A stretch of 19,303 nt of DNA from Proteobacteria bacterium UBA6920 (lineage in GTDB: Bacteria; Pseudomonadota; Gammaproteobacteria; SG8-11), in the NCBI GenBank assembly GCA_002448875.1, contig DKAS01000130.1, positions 125-19,427 of the forward strand. Direction: 5' to 3'. The translations under genes and the position numbers were made by a program. The first letter of the stretch is position 1, and every line of letters begins with the position of its first letter. The notes under the pieces are model-generated. The model was not told the DNA's origin, made no database searches, and saw only the letters and a program-made list of their open reading frames with translations. Positions 7,588 through 14,464 of this stretch are shown piece after piece.

Positions 7588-8214
7588 ATGGAACGTTTGC
7601 CGGGACAATTGCCTCTTTTTGCCGGTCTCTGGCGTGGTCGCGATCGGCCGCCGGCGGCCGTACCGGCACTGCCCACCGGCCTGCCGGAGCTTGACGCCGT
7701 TCTGCCCCACGGCGGCTGGCCGCTGGGCGCGCTGACTGAAATCCTGATCGACCGCGAAGGCATAGGCGAGCTGCGCCTGGTGATGCCTGCCCTGGCCCGG
7801 CTCAGCACGGAAGGCCGCTGGCTGGCCTGGATCTCCCCACCCTACATCCCTTATGCGCCGGCCCTGGTCAAGCACGGCATCGATATCAGCCGGGTCATGC
7901 TGGTGCGACCCAAGGCCGACAGCGATCACGGCTGGGCGGTGGAACAGGCCTTGCGCGCCGGGACCTGCGGCGCCGTCCTGGCCTGGCCACGCAGCGGCGA
8001 TAACCGCCGCCTGCGCCGGCTGCAACTGGCGGCGGAAGCGGGACGCTGCTGGGGACTGCTGTTCCGGCCCTTGAGCTGCGCGCGTCAGGCCTCGCCGGCG
8101 GCGCTGCGCCTGCGCCTGGAGATGAACAGCGACGCCTTGTGCGTCACCCTGCTCAAATGCCGCGGCGGCTGGCCGCGACAGCCGATCAGCCTGGTGCTGC
8201 CAGTGACAACATAA
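7588..8214 (+). CDS. imuA: ImuA/SulA-like translesion-synthesis accessory protein
   Basis: The 208-residue protein matches the ImuA family of RecA-like proteins, which act with ImuB and DnaE2 in damage-induced mutagenesis. The family signature near the N-terminus is present (LPTGLPELDAVLPHGGWPLG, then ALTEIL, about residues 29-54), followed by a RecA-like core (RWLAWISPPYIPYAPALVKHGID) and a C-terminal LRLRLEMN segment. A classical GxxGxGKT Walker A is not seen, as is usual for the family. The length suits ImuA better than the shorter SulA, although pseudomonad lexA-linked sulA genes are related. It is co-transcribed with lexA (12 bp gap). No imuB or dnaE2 follows: the next gene belongs to the resorcinol cluster. 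Confidence 0.82.
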   Translation: MERLPGQLPLFAGLWRGRDRPPAAVPALPTGLPELDAVLPHGGWPLGALTEILIDREGIGELRLVMPALARLSTEGRWLAWISPPYIPYAPALVKHGIDISRVMLVRPKADSDHGWAVEQALRAGTCGAVLAWPRSGDNRRLRRLQLAAEAGRCWGLLFRPLSCARQASPAALRLRLEMNSDALCVTLLKCRGGWPRQPISLVLPVTT

Positions 8215-8381
8215 GGCGCGGCGACGCAATAAGTGCCGATCAGAAACACATTCTATTTATGTTAAGTATTCTGTGTGACCCGCGCGCAGCCCACCGCTGG
8301 GCCGACTAAATATCAATCGCTTACCTGCAATCCGTCATGGCCGGCCGGCAGCGGATCCTTAATGTCAAACGCAGTCACTGT

Positions 8382-8390
8382 TGCTAGAAT
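8382..8390 (+). promoter_or_regulatory. Extended -10 promoter candidate for darA operon
   Basis: TGCTAGAAT fits an extended -10 element (TGn-TAnAAT). No good -35 is seen 16-18 bp upstream, as is common for extended -10 promoters. Transcription would begin near 8397, about 28 nt before the darA ATG. The 210-bp gap from imuA (8215-8424) otherwise holds no gene and no clear terminator, so read-through from the SOS operon cannot be excluded. Confidence 0.4.
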
Positions 8391-8424
8391 ACGCCTGCCA
8401 GGAACATGCTGTAGACCATGGATT

Positions 8425-9372
8425 ATGCGTAAAAAGGTGCTTGTAGTTTATTATTCCCAGACTGGGCAGCTCACTTCAATCGTTCACTCCCTCTGCCGTA
8501 CCCTTGCCGCTGATCACATCGACATCAGCTACGAAGCGTTGCGTCCGATGAAGGCTTACCCTTTTCCCTGGCCCCTGTGGAAATTTCTCGATGTGTTCCC
8601 CGAATGCGTCTATCTGGATGCGCCGCCATTGCAGCCTCTGCAGGTGGATCCCAGTACGGATTTCGATTTGATCATCATCGCCTATACGGTCTGGTTCCTG
8701 TCCCCGTCGCTGCCGATCAGCGCTTTTCTGCAGTCCGACGCCGGCCGGCGGCTGCTGCGCGGCAAACCGGTCATCACCCTCAGCGCCAGTCGCAATATGT
8801 GGCTGACCGCGCAAACCAAGGTGGTGAACCTGTTGACCGCGGCGCAGGCACGCTTGCTGGACAATATCGCGCTGGTGGATAGCGCGCCCAGTCTGGTCAC
8901 CTTCATCACCACGCCACGCTGGCTGCTGACCGGCAAGCGCGAGTCGACCGGCGGCTGGCTGCCGGCCGCTGGTATTGCCGCCGCGGATATCAGCGCCGCC
9001 GGCCGTTTTGGCCACGCCATCGCCGCTGCCCTGCTGGCCGCCACCGGTCCGCTGCATGGACCGCTACTCCAGGGTCTGGGAGCGGTCAAGGTCAATCCGG
9101 ATCTGATCGCCAGTGAACGTATCGGCCACCGCAGTTTTCTCCTGTGGGGCAGACTGCTGCGCGCCGCCGGCCCCGCCGGCAGTGGACGCCGCAAACCCCT
9201 GCTGCTGGTCTACCTGGTGTTTCTGGTGCTGATGATTGTCAGCGTGGTCCCCGTGAACATGTTGCTGCGAAAGTTACTTTCACCGTTTACCGCCAGCAGG
9301 GTACGGCGTTTGCAAACACACTATGAACAACCGTCCGGTTCCGCTACCTTCCGCATGCAGGAACGGCCGTAA
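8425..9372 (+). CDS. darA: DarA, flavodoxin-like dialkylresorcinol biosynthesis enzyme
   Basis: DarA-family proteins (annotated dialkylresorcinol condensing enzyme, later shown to aromatise the ring made by DarB) act on cyclohexanedione intermediates. The 315-residue product opens with a flavodoxin-like strand and phosphate loop, VLVVYYSQTGQ (about 5-15), then IIIAYTVWFLSPSLPI (a flavin-contact-like loop). A hydrophobic segment PLLLVYLVFLVLMIVSVVPV (258-277) near the C-terminus, followed by basic residues, suggests membrane anchoring. I chose ATG 8425, at the start of the flavodoxin strand, although the open frame runs upstream to 8275; the ribosome site is weak. The stop shares one base with the darB start (TAATG), indicating coupling. 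The family call relies mainly on the fold and this neighbour. Confidence 0.78.
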   Translation: MRKKVLVVYYSQTGQLTSIVHSLCRTLAADHIDISYEALRPMKAYPFPWPLWKFLDVFPECVYLDAPPLQPLQVDPSTDFDLIIIAYTVWFLSPSLPISAFLQSDAGRRLLRGKPVITLSASRNMWLTAQTKVVNLLTAAQARLLDNIALVDSAPSLVTFITTPRWLLTGKRESTGGWLPAAGIAAADISAAGRFGHAIAAALLAATGPLHGPLLQGLGAVKVNPDLIASERIGHRSFLLWGRLLRAAGPAGSGRRKPLLLVYLVFLVLMIVSVVPVNMLLRKLLSPFTASRVRRLQTHYEQPSGSATFRMQERP

Positions 9373-10520
9373 TGTCCGCGGTCTACATCACCGCCATGGC
9401 GGCCGAACTGCCCAATGCGCCGGTGAGCAACGATGAAATGGAGGCCATCCTCGGTCGCATCGGCGGCCAGGCCTCACGCGCCCGGCACCTGGTGCTGCAA
9501 CGTAACGGTATCCGCCAGCGCCATTACGCCATCGACAAACACAGCGGCCGCCTTACCCACAACAACGCGCAGCTCACGGCGGCGGCGGTGCGCAAACTCG
9601 ATAGCGACGCATTTTCCATTGACCACTGTCAGCTTCTGGCCTGCGGCACCAGCTCGCCCGATCAACAACTGCCCAATCACGCCGTCATGGTGCACGGTGA
9701 ACTGGGGATTCCTCCCTGCGAAGTCGTGGCCAGCGCCGGCATCTGTACCTCCGGCATGGCGGCGCTGAAGTATGCCTATCTGTCCGTGCTCGCCGGCAGC
9801 TGCAGTCATGCTGTGGCCACCGGATCGGAGCTGGCATCCACTTATATGCTGGCAAGAAATTTCGGCGTGGAATCGGCGGCGCGGGTGGAAGCCCTGAGCC
9901 GCGCCCCGGAAATCGCCTTCGAAAAGGACTTTCTGCGCTGGATGCTGTCCGACGGCGCCGGTGCCGCGCTGTTGCAGAACCGCCCTGCCGCCCGCGGCCG
10001 CAGCCTGCGCATCGACTGGATCGAGCTCTTTTCCTTCGCCAACCTGGCGCCGGCATGCATGTTCGCGGGGGCGCAGCAACAGGCCGACGGCCGCCTCATG
10101 GGCTGGCGGGAATTTTCCGGTCTGGGCGACGTCATCGAGCATTCGCTGCTCAGCGTGCAGCAGGATGTGAAGCTGCTGGATCGCCTGATCGTGCCGCTGA
10201 CCGTGGAGGCGGGCTTTACCGCCCTGCGTCAGCGGCGCGGGCCTTTGCCCGCGGAGCTGGACTATTTCCTGCCCCATTTGTCGTCGGAATATTTTCGCCC
10301 CAAACTGCAGCAAGGGCTGGACAACATCGGCGTGCGCATCCCCCAGGAAAAATGGTTTACCAACCTGGCCAGCCGCGGCAATACCGGCGCCGCCGCCATC
10401 TATCTGATGCTGGAGGAGCTGCTGCACAGCGACCGCTTGCACACCGGGCAGCGGCTGTTGTGTTTCGTGCCGGAAAGCGGGCGTTTTTCCGCCGCCTTTA
10501 TGCTGTTAACCGTAGTCTGA
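9372..10520 (+). CDS. darB: StlD/DarB-family ketosynthase
   Basis: This 382-residue KAS III-like enzyme belongs to the StlD/DarB family, which condenses and cyclises two acyl thioesters to a cyclohexanedione, the precursor of 2,5-dialkylresorcinols or stilbenes. The Cys-His-Asn triad is intact: C125 in SAGICTSGMAAL, H302 in YFLPHLSSEYF and N337 in LASRGNTGAA. Like other DarB proteins it has a long inserted region between the cysteine and histidine blocks. It is translationally coupled to darA. A small HTH-like gene follows after 17 bp with AAGGAG (10521-10526) upstream. The reaction is expected at the membrane or in the cytosol on ACP- or CoA-bound chains. Chain lengths cannot be predicted. 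Confidence 0.9.
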   Translation: MSAVYITAMAAELPNAPVSNDEMEAILGRIGGQASRARHLVLQRNGIRQRHYAIDKHSGRLTHNNAQLTAAAVRKLDSDAFSIDHCQLLACGTSSPDQQLPNHAVMVHGELGIPPCEVVASAGICTSGMAALKYAYLSVLAGSCSHAVATGSELASTYMLARNFGVESAARVEALSRAPEIAFEKDFLRWMLSDGAGAALLQNRPAARGRSLRIDWIELFSFANLAPACMFAGAQQQADGRLMGWREFSGLGDVIEHSLLSVQQDVKLLDRLIVPLTVEAGFTALRQRRGPLPAELDYFLPHLSSEYFRPKLQQGLDNIGVRIPQEKWFTNLASRGNTGAAAIYLMLEELLHSDRLHTGQRLLCFVPESGRFSAAFMLLTVV

Positions 10521-10537
10521 AAGGAGTACCGACAGCG

Positions 10538-10942
10538 ATGAAAATATCCGATGTGCCGCAGGATCGTAACTTAACCCTGCAGGGGGAACGCAAGGCCGTT
10601 TATGCGGTGGACGAACAGGGCCGCTACCGGGTGATCGCCTCCAGCGGCTGGGAAGTAGAAGAAACCGTCACCAGCCTGGCCGTCGATCACTATCGGGAGC
10701 TGGCGCAAAACGCCCGTTCCGCGGTCATGCATGGCGAGCTGGCGCCGCTGGCGTACCACCTGCACGCGCGACGCTATCAAGTGGTGACCCTGGCCCAGGC
10801 TACGGGTTTTTTCCAATGGCAGGTGCGTAGACATTGCCGGCCGCGGGTGTTCGCCCAATTGAACAAAAAAGTTCTGGCGCGCTACGCCGACGCCCTGGGG
10901 ATGAGCATCCAGCAACTGCAAGTCCTGCCGGTGGAGAAATAG
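10538..10942 (+). CDS. Small HTH-like protein of the resorcinol cluster
   Basis: I do not recognise this 134-residue protein. Its N-terminal half (residues 1-75) has a strand-rich opening (KAVYAVDEQGRYRVIASSGWEVEE) followed by a helix (VDHYRELAQNARSAVMHGEL). The C-terminal part (about 82-128) reads like a Cro/XRE-type helix-turn-helix: VVTLAQATGFFQWQVRRHCR, then VLARYADALGMSIQQLQ. ATG 10538 has AAGGAG 11 nt upstream; the open frame extending further upstream overlaps darB and is a shadow. It sits between darB and the BtrH-like gene (7 bp gap) in one operon. It could be a cluster regulator or a structural adaptor; the HTH assignment is by eye. Confidence 0.72.
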   Translation: MKISDVPQDRNLTLQGERKAVYAVDEQGRYRVIASSGWEVEETVTSLAVDHYRELAQNARSAVMHGELAPLAYHLHARRYQVVTLAQATGFFQWQVRRHCRPRVFAQLNKKVLARYADALGMSIQQLQVLPVEK

Positions 10943-10949
10943 ACCCGCG

Positions 10950-11981
10950 ATGACAACCCTGATTCAACGTACCGCTTCCCGTTCCCAGCAGGACTTCGAA
11001 CACCGGCACGCCGCGCACTGCGAAAGCGGTGTCATGTCTTCCCTGTTGCGCCATCACGGCCTGGACATTTCCGAAGCCATGGCCTTTGGCCTGGCATCCG
11101 CGCCGCTGTTCGTGCATCTGCCGTTCGTCCGGGTCGAGGGCTTTCCCCTGACCGCCTATCGGGCCGCGCCGGGCGCGATCATCCGCGGTCTGCAGAAAAC
11201 GCTGGGCGTGCGCATGCGCAGCGAGCGCTTTCGCGACCCGCAGGCCGCCGGCCGCCGCCTGGATACGCTGCTCGATCAGGGTCAGGTGGTCGGCGCACAG
11301 GCCTCGGTATACTGGCTGCCCTATTTCCCGCCGGACATGCGTTTTCATTTCAACGCTCACAATCTGCTCATCTACGGCCGTACAGGCGATGACTACCTGA
11401 TCAGCGACCCGGTAGCGGAACATACGGTGCGCTGCGCGCGCGAGCACCTGGACAAGGCGCGCTTCGCCAGGGGCATCTTCGCCCCCCGCGGCCTGCTTTA
11501 CTATCCGCAAGCCATGCCGCGGCAAGTGCATCTGGAAAACGCCGTGCGCCAGGCCCTGCGTAAAACCTGTTTTCTGATGCTGCGCACCCCCTGGTCCCTG
11601 ATCGGTGTCGGCGCCATACGCCGTCTGGCGGAAAGCGTGCGCCGACTGGCGGATCCGGCGCAGGATCCCCGCTATGCCCGCCTGTTCGTCAGCTTCATCG
11701 TGCGCATGCAGGAGGAAATCGGCACCGGTGGTGGCGGTTTTCGTTTTGTGTACGCGTCGTTTCTGCAGGAAGCCGGGCAACTGCTCGGGCGCAGTGAACT
11801 GGAATCAGCCGCTGTCGCCATGACCGCGGCCGGTGACGCCTGGCGGCAGTTTGCGCTGGCGGGGGCGCGTTTCTGCCAGCAGAAAGCGGGAGTCGGTCTG
11901 GACCAGCTGGCCACCGCGATGCTGGAATGTTACCAGCGCGAACACGCTGTATTTCGCCAGTTGGCCGCCATAAAAACCTGA
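10950..11981 (+). CDS. BtrH-N-type acyltransferase-like protein
   Basis: The 343-residue protein resembles BtrH N-terminal-domain proteins (with a DUF4872-like C-terminus). In butirosin biosynthesis BtrH moves an acyl group from a carrier protein to an amine, using a papain/C39-like fold. A matching triad is visible: C24 in AAHCESG, H137 in FHFNAHNLLIYG and D153 in LISDPVA. The C-terminal half (about 195-343) is helical with repeated RLAESVRRLAD and LARxA-type helices. It ends the + operon, stopping 4 bp before the stop of the oppositely directed CLF gene. With an ACP encoded nearby, transfer of an ACP-bound chain onto the resorcinol or another acceptor is a fair guess. The family is probable; the acceptor is unknown. 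Confidence 0.78.
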   Translation: MTTLIQRTASRSQQDFEHRHAAHCESGVMSSLLRHHGLDISEAMAFGLASAPLFVHLPFVRVEGFPLTAYRAAPGAIIRGLQKTLGVRMRSERFRDPQAAGRRLDTLLDQGQVVGAQASVYWLPYFPPDMRFHFNAHNLLIYGRTGDDYLISDPVAEHTVRCAREHLDKARFARGIFAPRGLLYYPQAMPRQVHLENAVRQALRKTCFLMLRTPWSLIGVGAIRRLAESVRRLADPAQDPRYARLFVSFIVRMQEEIGTGGGGFRFVYASFLQEAGQLLGRSELESAAVAMTAAGDAWRQFALAGARFCQQKAGVGLDQLATAMLECYQREHAVFRQLAAIKT

Positions 11982-11985
11982 TCCC

Positions 11986-12873
11986 TCAGTCGCAGCTTTC
12001 GATAACGAACAGGGCATAGCGCCCCTGCGGCGTGCGGTTGATGTGCAGCAGGGCGCCGCCGCTGAATGCCGCCGCCACGCCGGCGGGCGCCGTGGCATGA
12101 TAGCCCGTGTCACCCCGGTAATCGTTCAAGGTGCCAGCAGCGAAGTGCTGCATGATCTGCGCCTGCGCTTGCGCCTCGACGCCAAAGCCGAACGCCAGCC
12201 GTAGATTCCGCGCCGGCGGCAATTCCGCCAGACACTGAGCCAGCGCTGCGTCACTGTCGGCAAATGCGCAGTAAGTGAAACGAGCGCGGGCATTGGCCGG
12301 CGCGTTGCCGGTCCACAGCCAGTGGCTGGCTTCCGCCATCGGCGTTTGCGCCGGCAGTCCCAGTTGCCGGCGGTGATGCTGCAGGGGAAAGACGCATTCC
12401 TCCACCGCCCCCAGCAGGTACTGCGCCGCCGCCCCGGCTTGCGAAGCTTGAAACATCGCCAGATGCAATGCCGTTTCGAACGGCAGCGTGCGGTGCGCCA
12501 GCGTCAGGCCGCCGCCGGCCAAACCCAGTGCCTGGGCGACATAAAACGGCGCCATATTGTTGGTGATGTTCATGAAATCAAACGGCATCGGCGGCTGCCG
12601 GTCACGCAGTATGCGCTGGCTGACACTGATGACCTGGGCGATATTCCCCGGCGACACAAACAACAGTTCGCACTGCGGCGCAATGCGCGCATCGACGCTG
12701 CGCGCGCAATGGCCGGCACCGGCGAGGGCCAGGTGGATGAAATGATTCAAGCGTCGCAACTTGCCGCCCCACAATTCGGCAATCAGCGGCTTCAGATCGG
12801 GCGCCTGATCGGTCACCGGCCAGGTTTGCCGGCTGGCGGCGTAGATATACAGAGGATGCCGCAAGCTGTTCAC
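11986..12873 (-). CDS. Ketosynthase-like chain-length-factor partner
   Basis: This 295-residue protein matches the beta-ketoacyl-synthase N-terminal-domain family that accompanies FabF-like enzymes in aryl-polyene and resorcinol clusters and is annotated chain-length factor. It carries thiolase-like landmarks (QPPMPFDFMNITNNMAPFYVAQ, here residues 93-114 in part, and GGGLTLAHRTLPFETALHLA), but no cysteine stands where a KS nucleophile would be (about residues 121-138). It is therefore probably non-catalytic and pairs with the ketosynthase encoded just upstream. The start is GTG 12873, two bases after the KS stop, which implies coupled translation and a 1:1 complex. The C-terminal histidine motifs of a full KS are also lacking. 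The ratio and pairing are inferred. Confidence 0.78.
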   Translation of the reverse strand: MNSLRHPLYIYAASRQTWPVTDQAPDLKPLIAELWGGKLRRLNHFIHLALAGAGHCARSVDARIAPQCELLFVSPGNIAQVISVSQRILRDRQPPMPFDFMNITNNMAPFYVAQALGLAGGGLTLAHRTLPFETALHLAMFQASQAGAAAQYLLGAVEECVFPLQHHRRQLGLPAQTPMAEASHWLWTGNAPANARARFTYCAFADSDAALAQCLAELPPARNLRLAFGFGVEAQAQAQIMQHFAAGTLNDYRGDTGYHATAPAGVAAAFSGGALLHINRTPQGRYALFVIESCD

Positions 12874-12875
12874 CG

Positions 12876-14048
12876 TCAGTTGCCGTTACCCAGCAGAATA
12901 CTGCTGTTGTTGCCGCCGAATCCGAAATAATTGAGCATGAGAATACCATCGCCGAAGGCCAGGTGTTCACGCAATGGCGCCAGCATGATGTCGGCGTCCA
13001 TGCTGGCGAAGGTCGGCACTCCGGGCACAAACCCGCTGCGGATACAGGCCAGCAGGGTGATCAATTCGACCACCCCGCAGGCGCCCAGGGTGTGCCCCAG
13101 GTAAGGCTTGAGCGAAGTAAACGGCGGCAGCGGCGCATCGGCGTACAAGGCGCGCATGGCGGCGCCTTCGGCCTGGTCATTGTTGTCGGTGCCGGTGCCA
13201 TGGGCTTTGATCAGGGTCACCGCGCGCCGGTCCAGACCCGCGTCCGCCAGGGCCTGTTCCAGCACCCGGCGTATCGCCGTCGCATTGGCCGAGGTGATGC
13301 TGCCGGTATCGCAGGTATTGGCGCCGCCCAGCACCCGGAACGGCTGGCCGCCGTCGGCCGCCGGGCCCGGCCGGCAGCTCAGCACCACCGCGCCCACTGC
13401 CTCGCCCAGCACCGTGCCGTTGCGGGCGGCGTCGAAAGGCCGGCAGGCATCTGGGCTGAGCAGCATCATGGCGTGGAAGCCTTCGAAGGACAGGCGGTTG
13501 AATATTTCCACGCCCAGGACCACCGCGTGTTCATATACACCGGCGGCGATCATGCGCGCCGCCACCAGCAGCGCATTGGCGCTGGAGGTACAGGCGGTGT
13601 TGAAGGAAAACTCTTCGCCACCAAGGACAAAGTGATCTTTGACATGACCGGCGAGCACGCCGAAACCGACGCTGTACTGGGGCAGGCAGGTGCCATCAAC
13701 GAGCAGATCAGCGCGGTAGCGCCGTTCAAAATCGGAAATATCGCAGGCGGTGCTGCCGCAGAAAACGGCGGTGGCCGATCGCTCCGCTGCGCTCAGCTGC
13801 GCATCGGCCAGAGCCTGGGTGACGCTGAATTGGAGGTGGTCATAGAGCGACGACTCGGCGCCCTGAATTTCCGTGGATGCGAAACCGCAGTAAGGCGCGC
13901 CGGCCGACGCCGTATGCACCGAGTCTCGCAGGGACGGCGCCCGCCCGCCGTCACGGCAGGCGGCGCTCACCTGTTCGCGGCCATCGCCGAGGGCGCAGCG
14001 GATACCGCTGCCCCGGACATAAACCCTGCGCCTGCTTCCTGCCGCCAT
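12876..14048 (-). CDS. FabF-type beta-ketoacyl-ACP synthase
   Basis: The 390-residue enzyme is a KAS II-family ketosynthase that extends ACP-bound acyl chains with malonyl-ACP. The Cys-His-His triad is intact: C153 in FNTACTSSANAL, H283 in KAHGTGTDNND and H319 in KPYLGHTLGACG, with the conserved K314. GFGGNNSSILLG closes the protein as in other FabF enzymes. ATG 14048 follows the ACP stop by 11 bp. Gene order ACP-KS-CLF in one operon points to a dedicated chain-building unit for the resorcinol cluster. Ketoreductase and dehydratase genes are not in the window, so reductive steps, if any, would be supplied by housekeeping fatty-acid synthesis. Confidence 0.92.
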   Translation of the reverse strand: MAAGSRRRVYVRGSGIRCALGDGREQVSAACRDGGRAPSLRDSVHTASAGAPYCGFASTEIQGAESSLYDHLQFSVTQALADAQLSAAERSATAVFCGSTACDISDFERRYRADLLVDGTCLPQYSVGFGVLAGHVKDHFVLGGEEFSFNTACTSSANALLVAARMIAAGVYEHAVVLGVEIFNRLSFEGFHAMMLLSPDACRPFDAARNGTVLGEAVGAVVLSCRPGPAADGGQPFRVLGGANTCDTGSITSANATAIRRVLEQALADAGLDRRAVTLIKAHGTGTDNNDQAEGAAMRALYADAPLPPFTSLKPYLGHTLGACGVVELITLLACIRSGFVPGVPTFASMDADIMLAPLREHLAFGDGILMLNYFGFGGNNSSILLGNGN

Positions 14049-14059
14049 GACCCGCGCCG

Positions 14060-14326
14060 TTATTCCGGTTTTACCAGGTCCGCCAGGCGGTTGACCGTCT
14101 CAAACGCGCGCCTGGCTTCCTTGCTGTCGGTGATCTTGATGCCATAGCGCAGCTGGATGGCCATGGACAATTGAATGGCATCAAGCGAATCCAGTTGCAC
14201 ACCGGACTCCATGCCGAACAGCGGATCGTCGTCGCCGATAGTCTCCGGCGCCACGTCCTTGTCCGACTCCTCCACGATCATGCGTTTGAGCTGGGCCTTC
14301 AACGCCGTATCCAATGATCCCTTCAT
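14060..14326 (-). CDS. Acyl carrier protein
   Basis: This 88-residue acidic protein is a phosphopantetheine-binding carrier. The attachment serine is S47 in VQLDSLDAIQLSM, a clear variant of the usual DSLxxxEL motif. The rest forms the expected helices (TALKAQLKRMIVEES; AIQLSMAIQLRYGI; AFETVNRLADLVK). It lies directly upstream of the FabF-like KS and its partner and is presumably their dedicated carrier, and possibly the acyl donor for the BtrH-like protein. No strong ribosome site precedes ATG 14326. It may have its own promoter, since 138 bp with a TATACT box separates it from the permease gene. Confidence 0.92.
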   Translation of the reverse strand: MKGSLDTALKAQLKRMIVEESDKDVAPETIGDDDPLFGMESGVQLDSLDAIQLSMAIQLRYGIKITDSKEARRAFETVNRLADLVKPE

Positions 14327-14357
14327 GACTGCATTTGACTATTTTTACGACATCCAC

Positions 14358-14363
14358 AGTATA
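14358..14363 (-). promoter_or_regulatory. Possible -10 element for ACP-KS-CLF
   Basis: Reading the minus strand, TATACT lies 32-37 nt upstream of the ACP start and would give a leader of about 25 nt. No good -35 is seen at 16-18 bp. It is offered because the gap between permease and ACP is the only sizeable one inside the minus-strand cluster. Confidence 0.3.
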
Positions 14364-14403
14364 CACGAGATTCCGCCGCGCCAGTATGACCACCCCCACC
14401 CTG

Positions 14404-14428
14404 TCCCGCCCCCTGGCAGGGGACGGGA
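14404..14428. repeat. GC-rich hairpin, REP-like, between permease and ACP genes
   Basis: A 25-base imperfect palindrome pairs TCCCGCCCCCT with AGGGGACGGGA: ten pairs, one mismatch and a three-base GGC loop (five-base loop if the T-A closing pair is left open). It sits within a C-run-rich context (CCACCCCCACCCTGTCCC). No T-tract follows in either direction, so it is not a standard terminator. It resembles the GC-rich intergenic palindromes common in Gammaproteobacteria and could stabilise or attenuate the mRNA between the exporter and the chain-building genes. Confidence 0.55.
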
Positions 14429-14464
14429 ACGCGACGCGAACTTGTGCCTATATTATTGCAGGTC

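Noticed and set aside
8275..8424. 50-codon N-terminal extension of darA.
   Set aside because: No family features, and the flavodoxin strand starts right at the ATG 8425; the extension crosses the likely promoter.
10055..10537. Upstream extension of the small HTH gene's frame inside darB.
   Set aside because: It is out of frame with darB and has Arg/Ala/Gly-rich shadow composition; the ribosome site and ATG at 10538 mark the real start.
12963..14147. 394-codon + strand open frame opposite the FabF-like ketosynthase.
   Set aside because: Antisense shadow; the minus strand carries an intact Cys-His-His ketosynthase.
14327..14464. Considered as containing a small ORF between permease and ACP genes.
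   Set aside because: The open frames there overlap the hairpin and the ACP in other frames and lack a ribosome site or protein-like composition.
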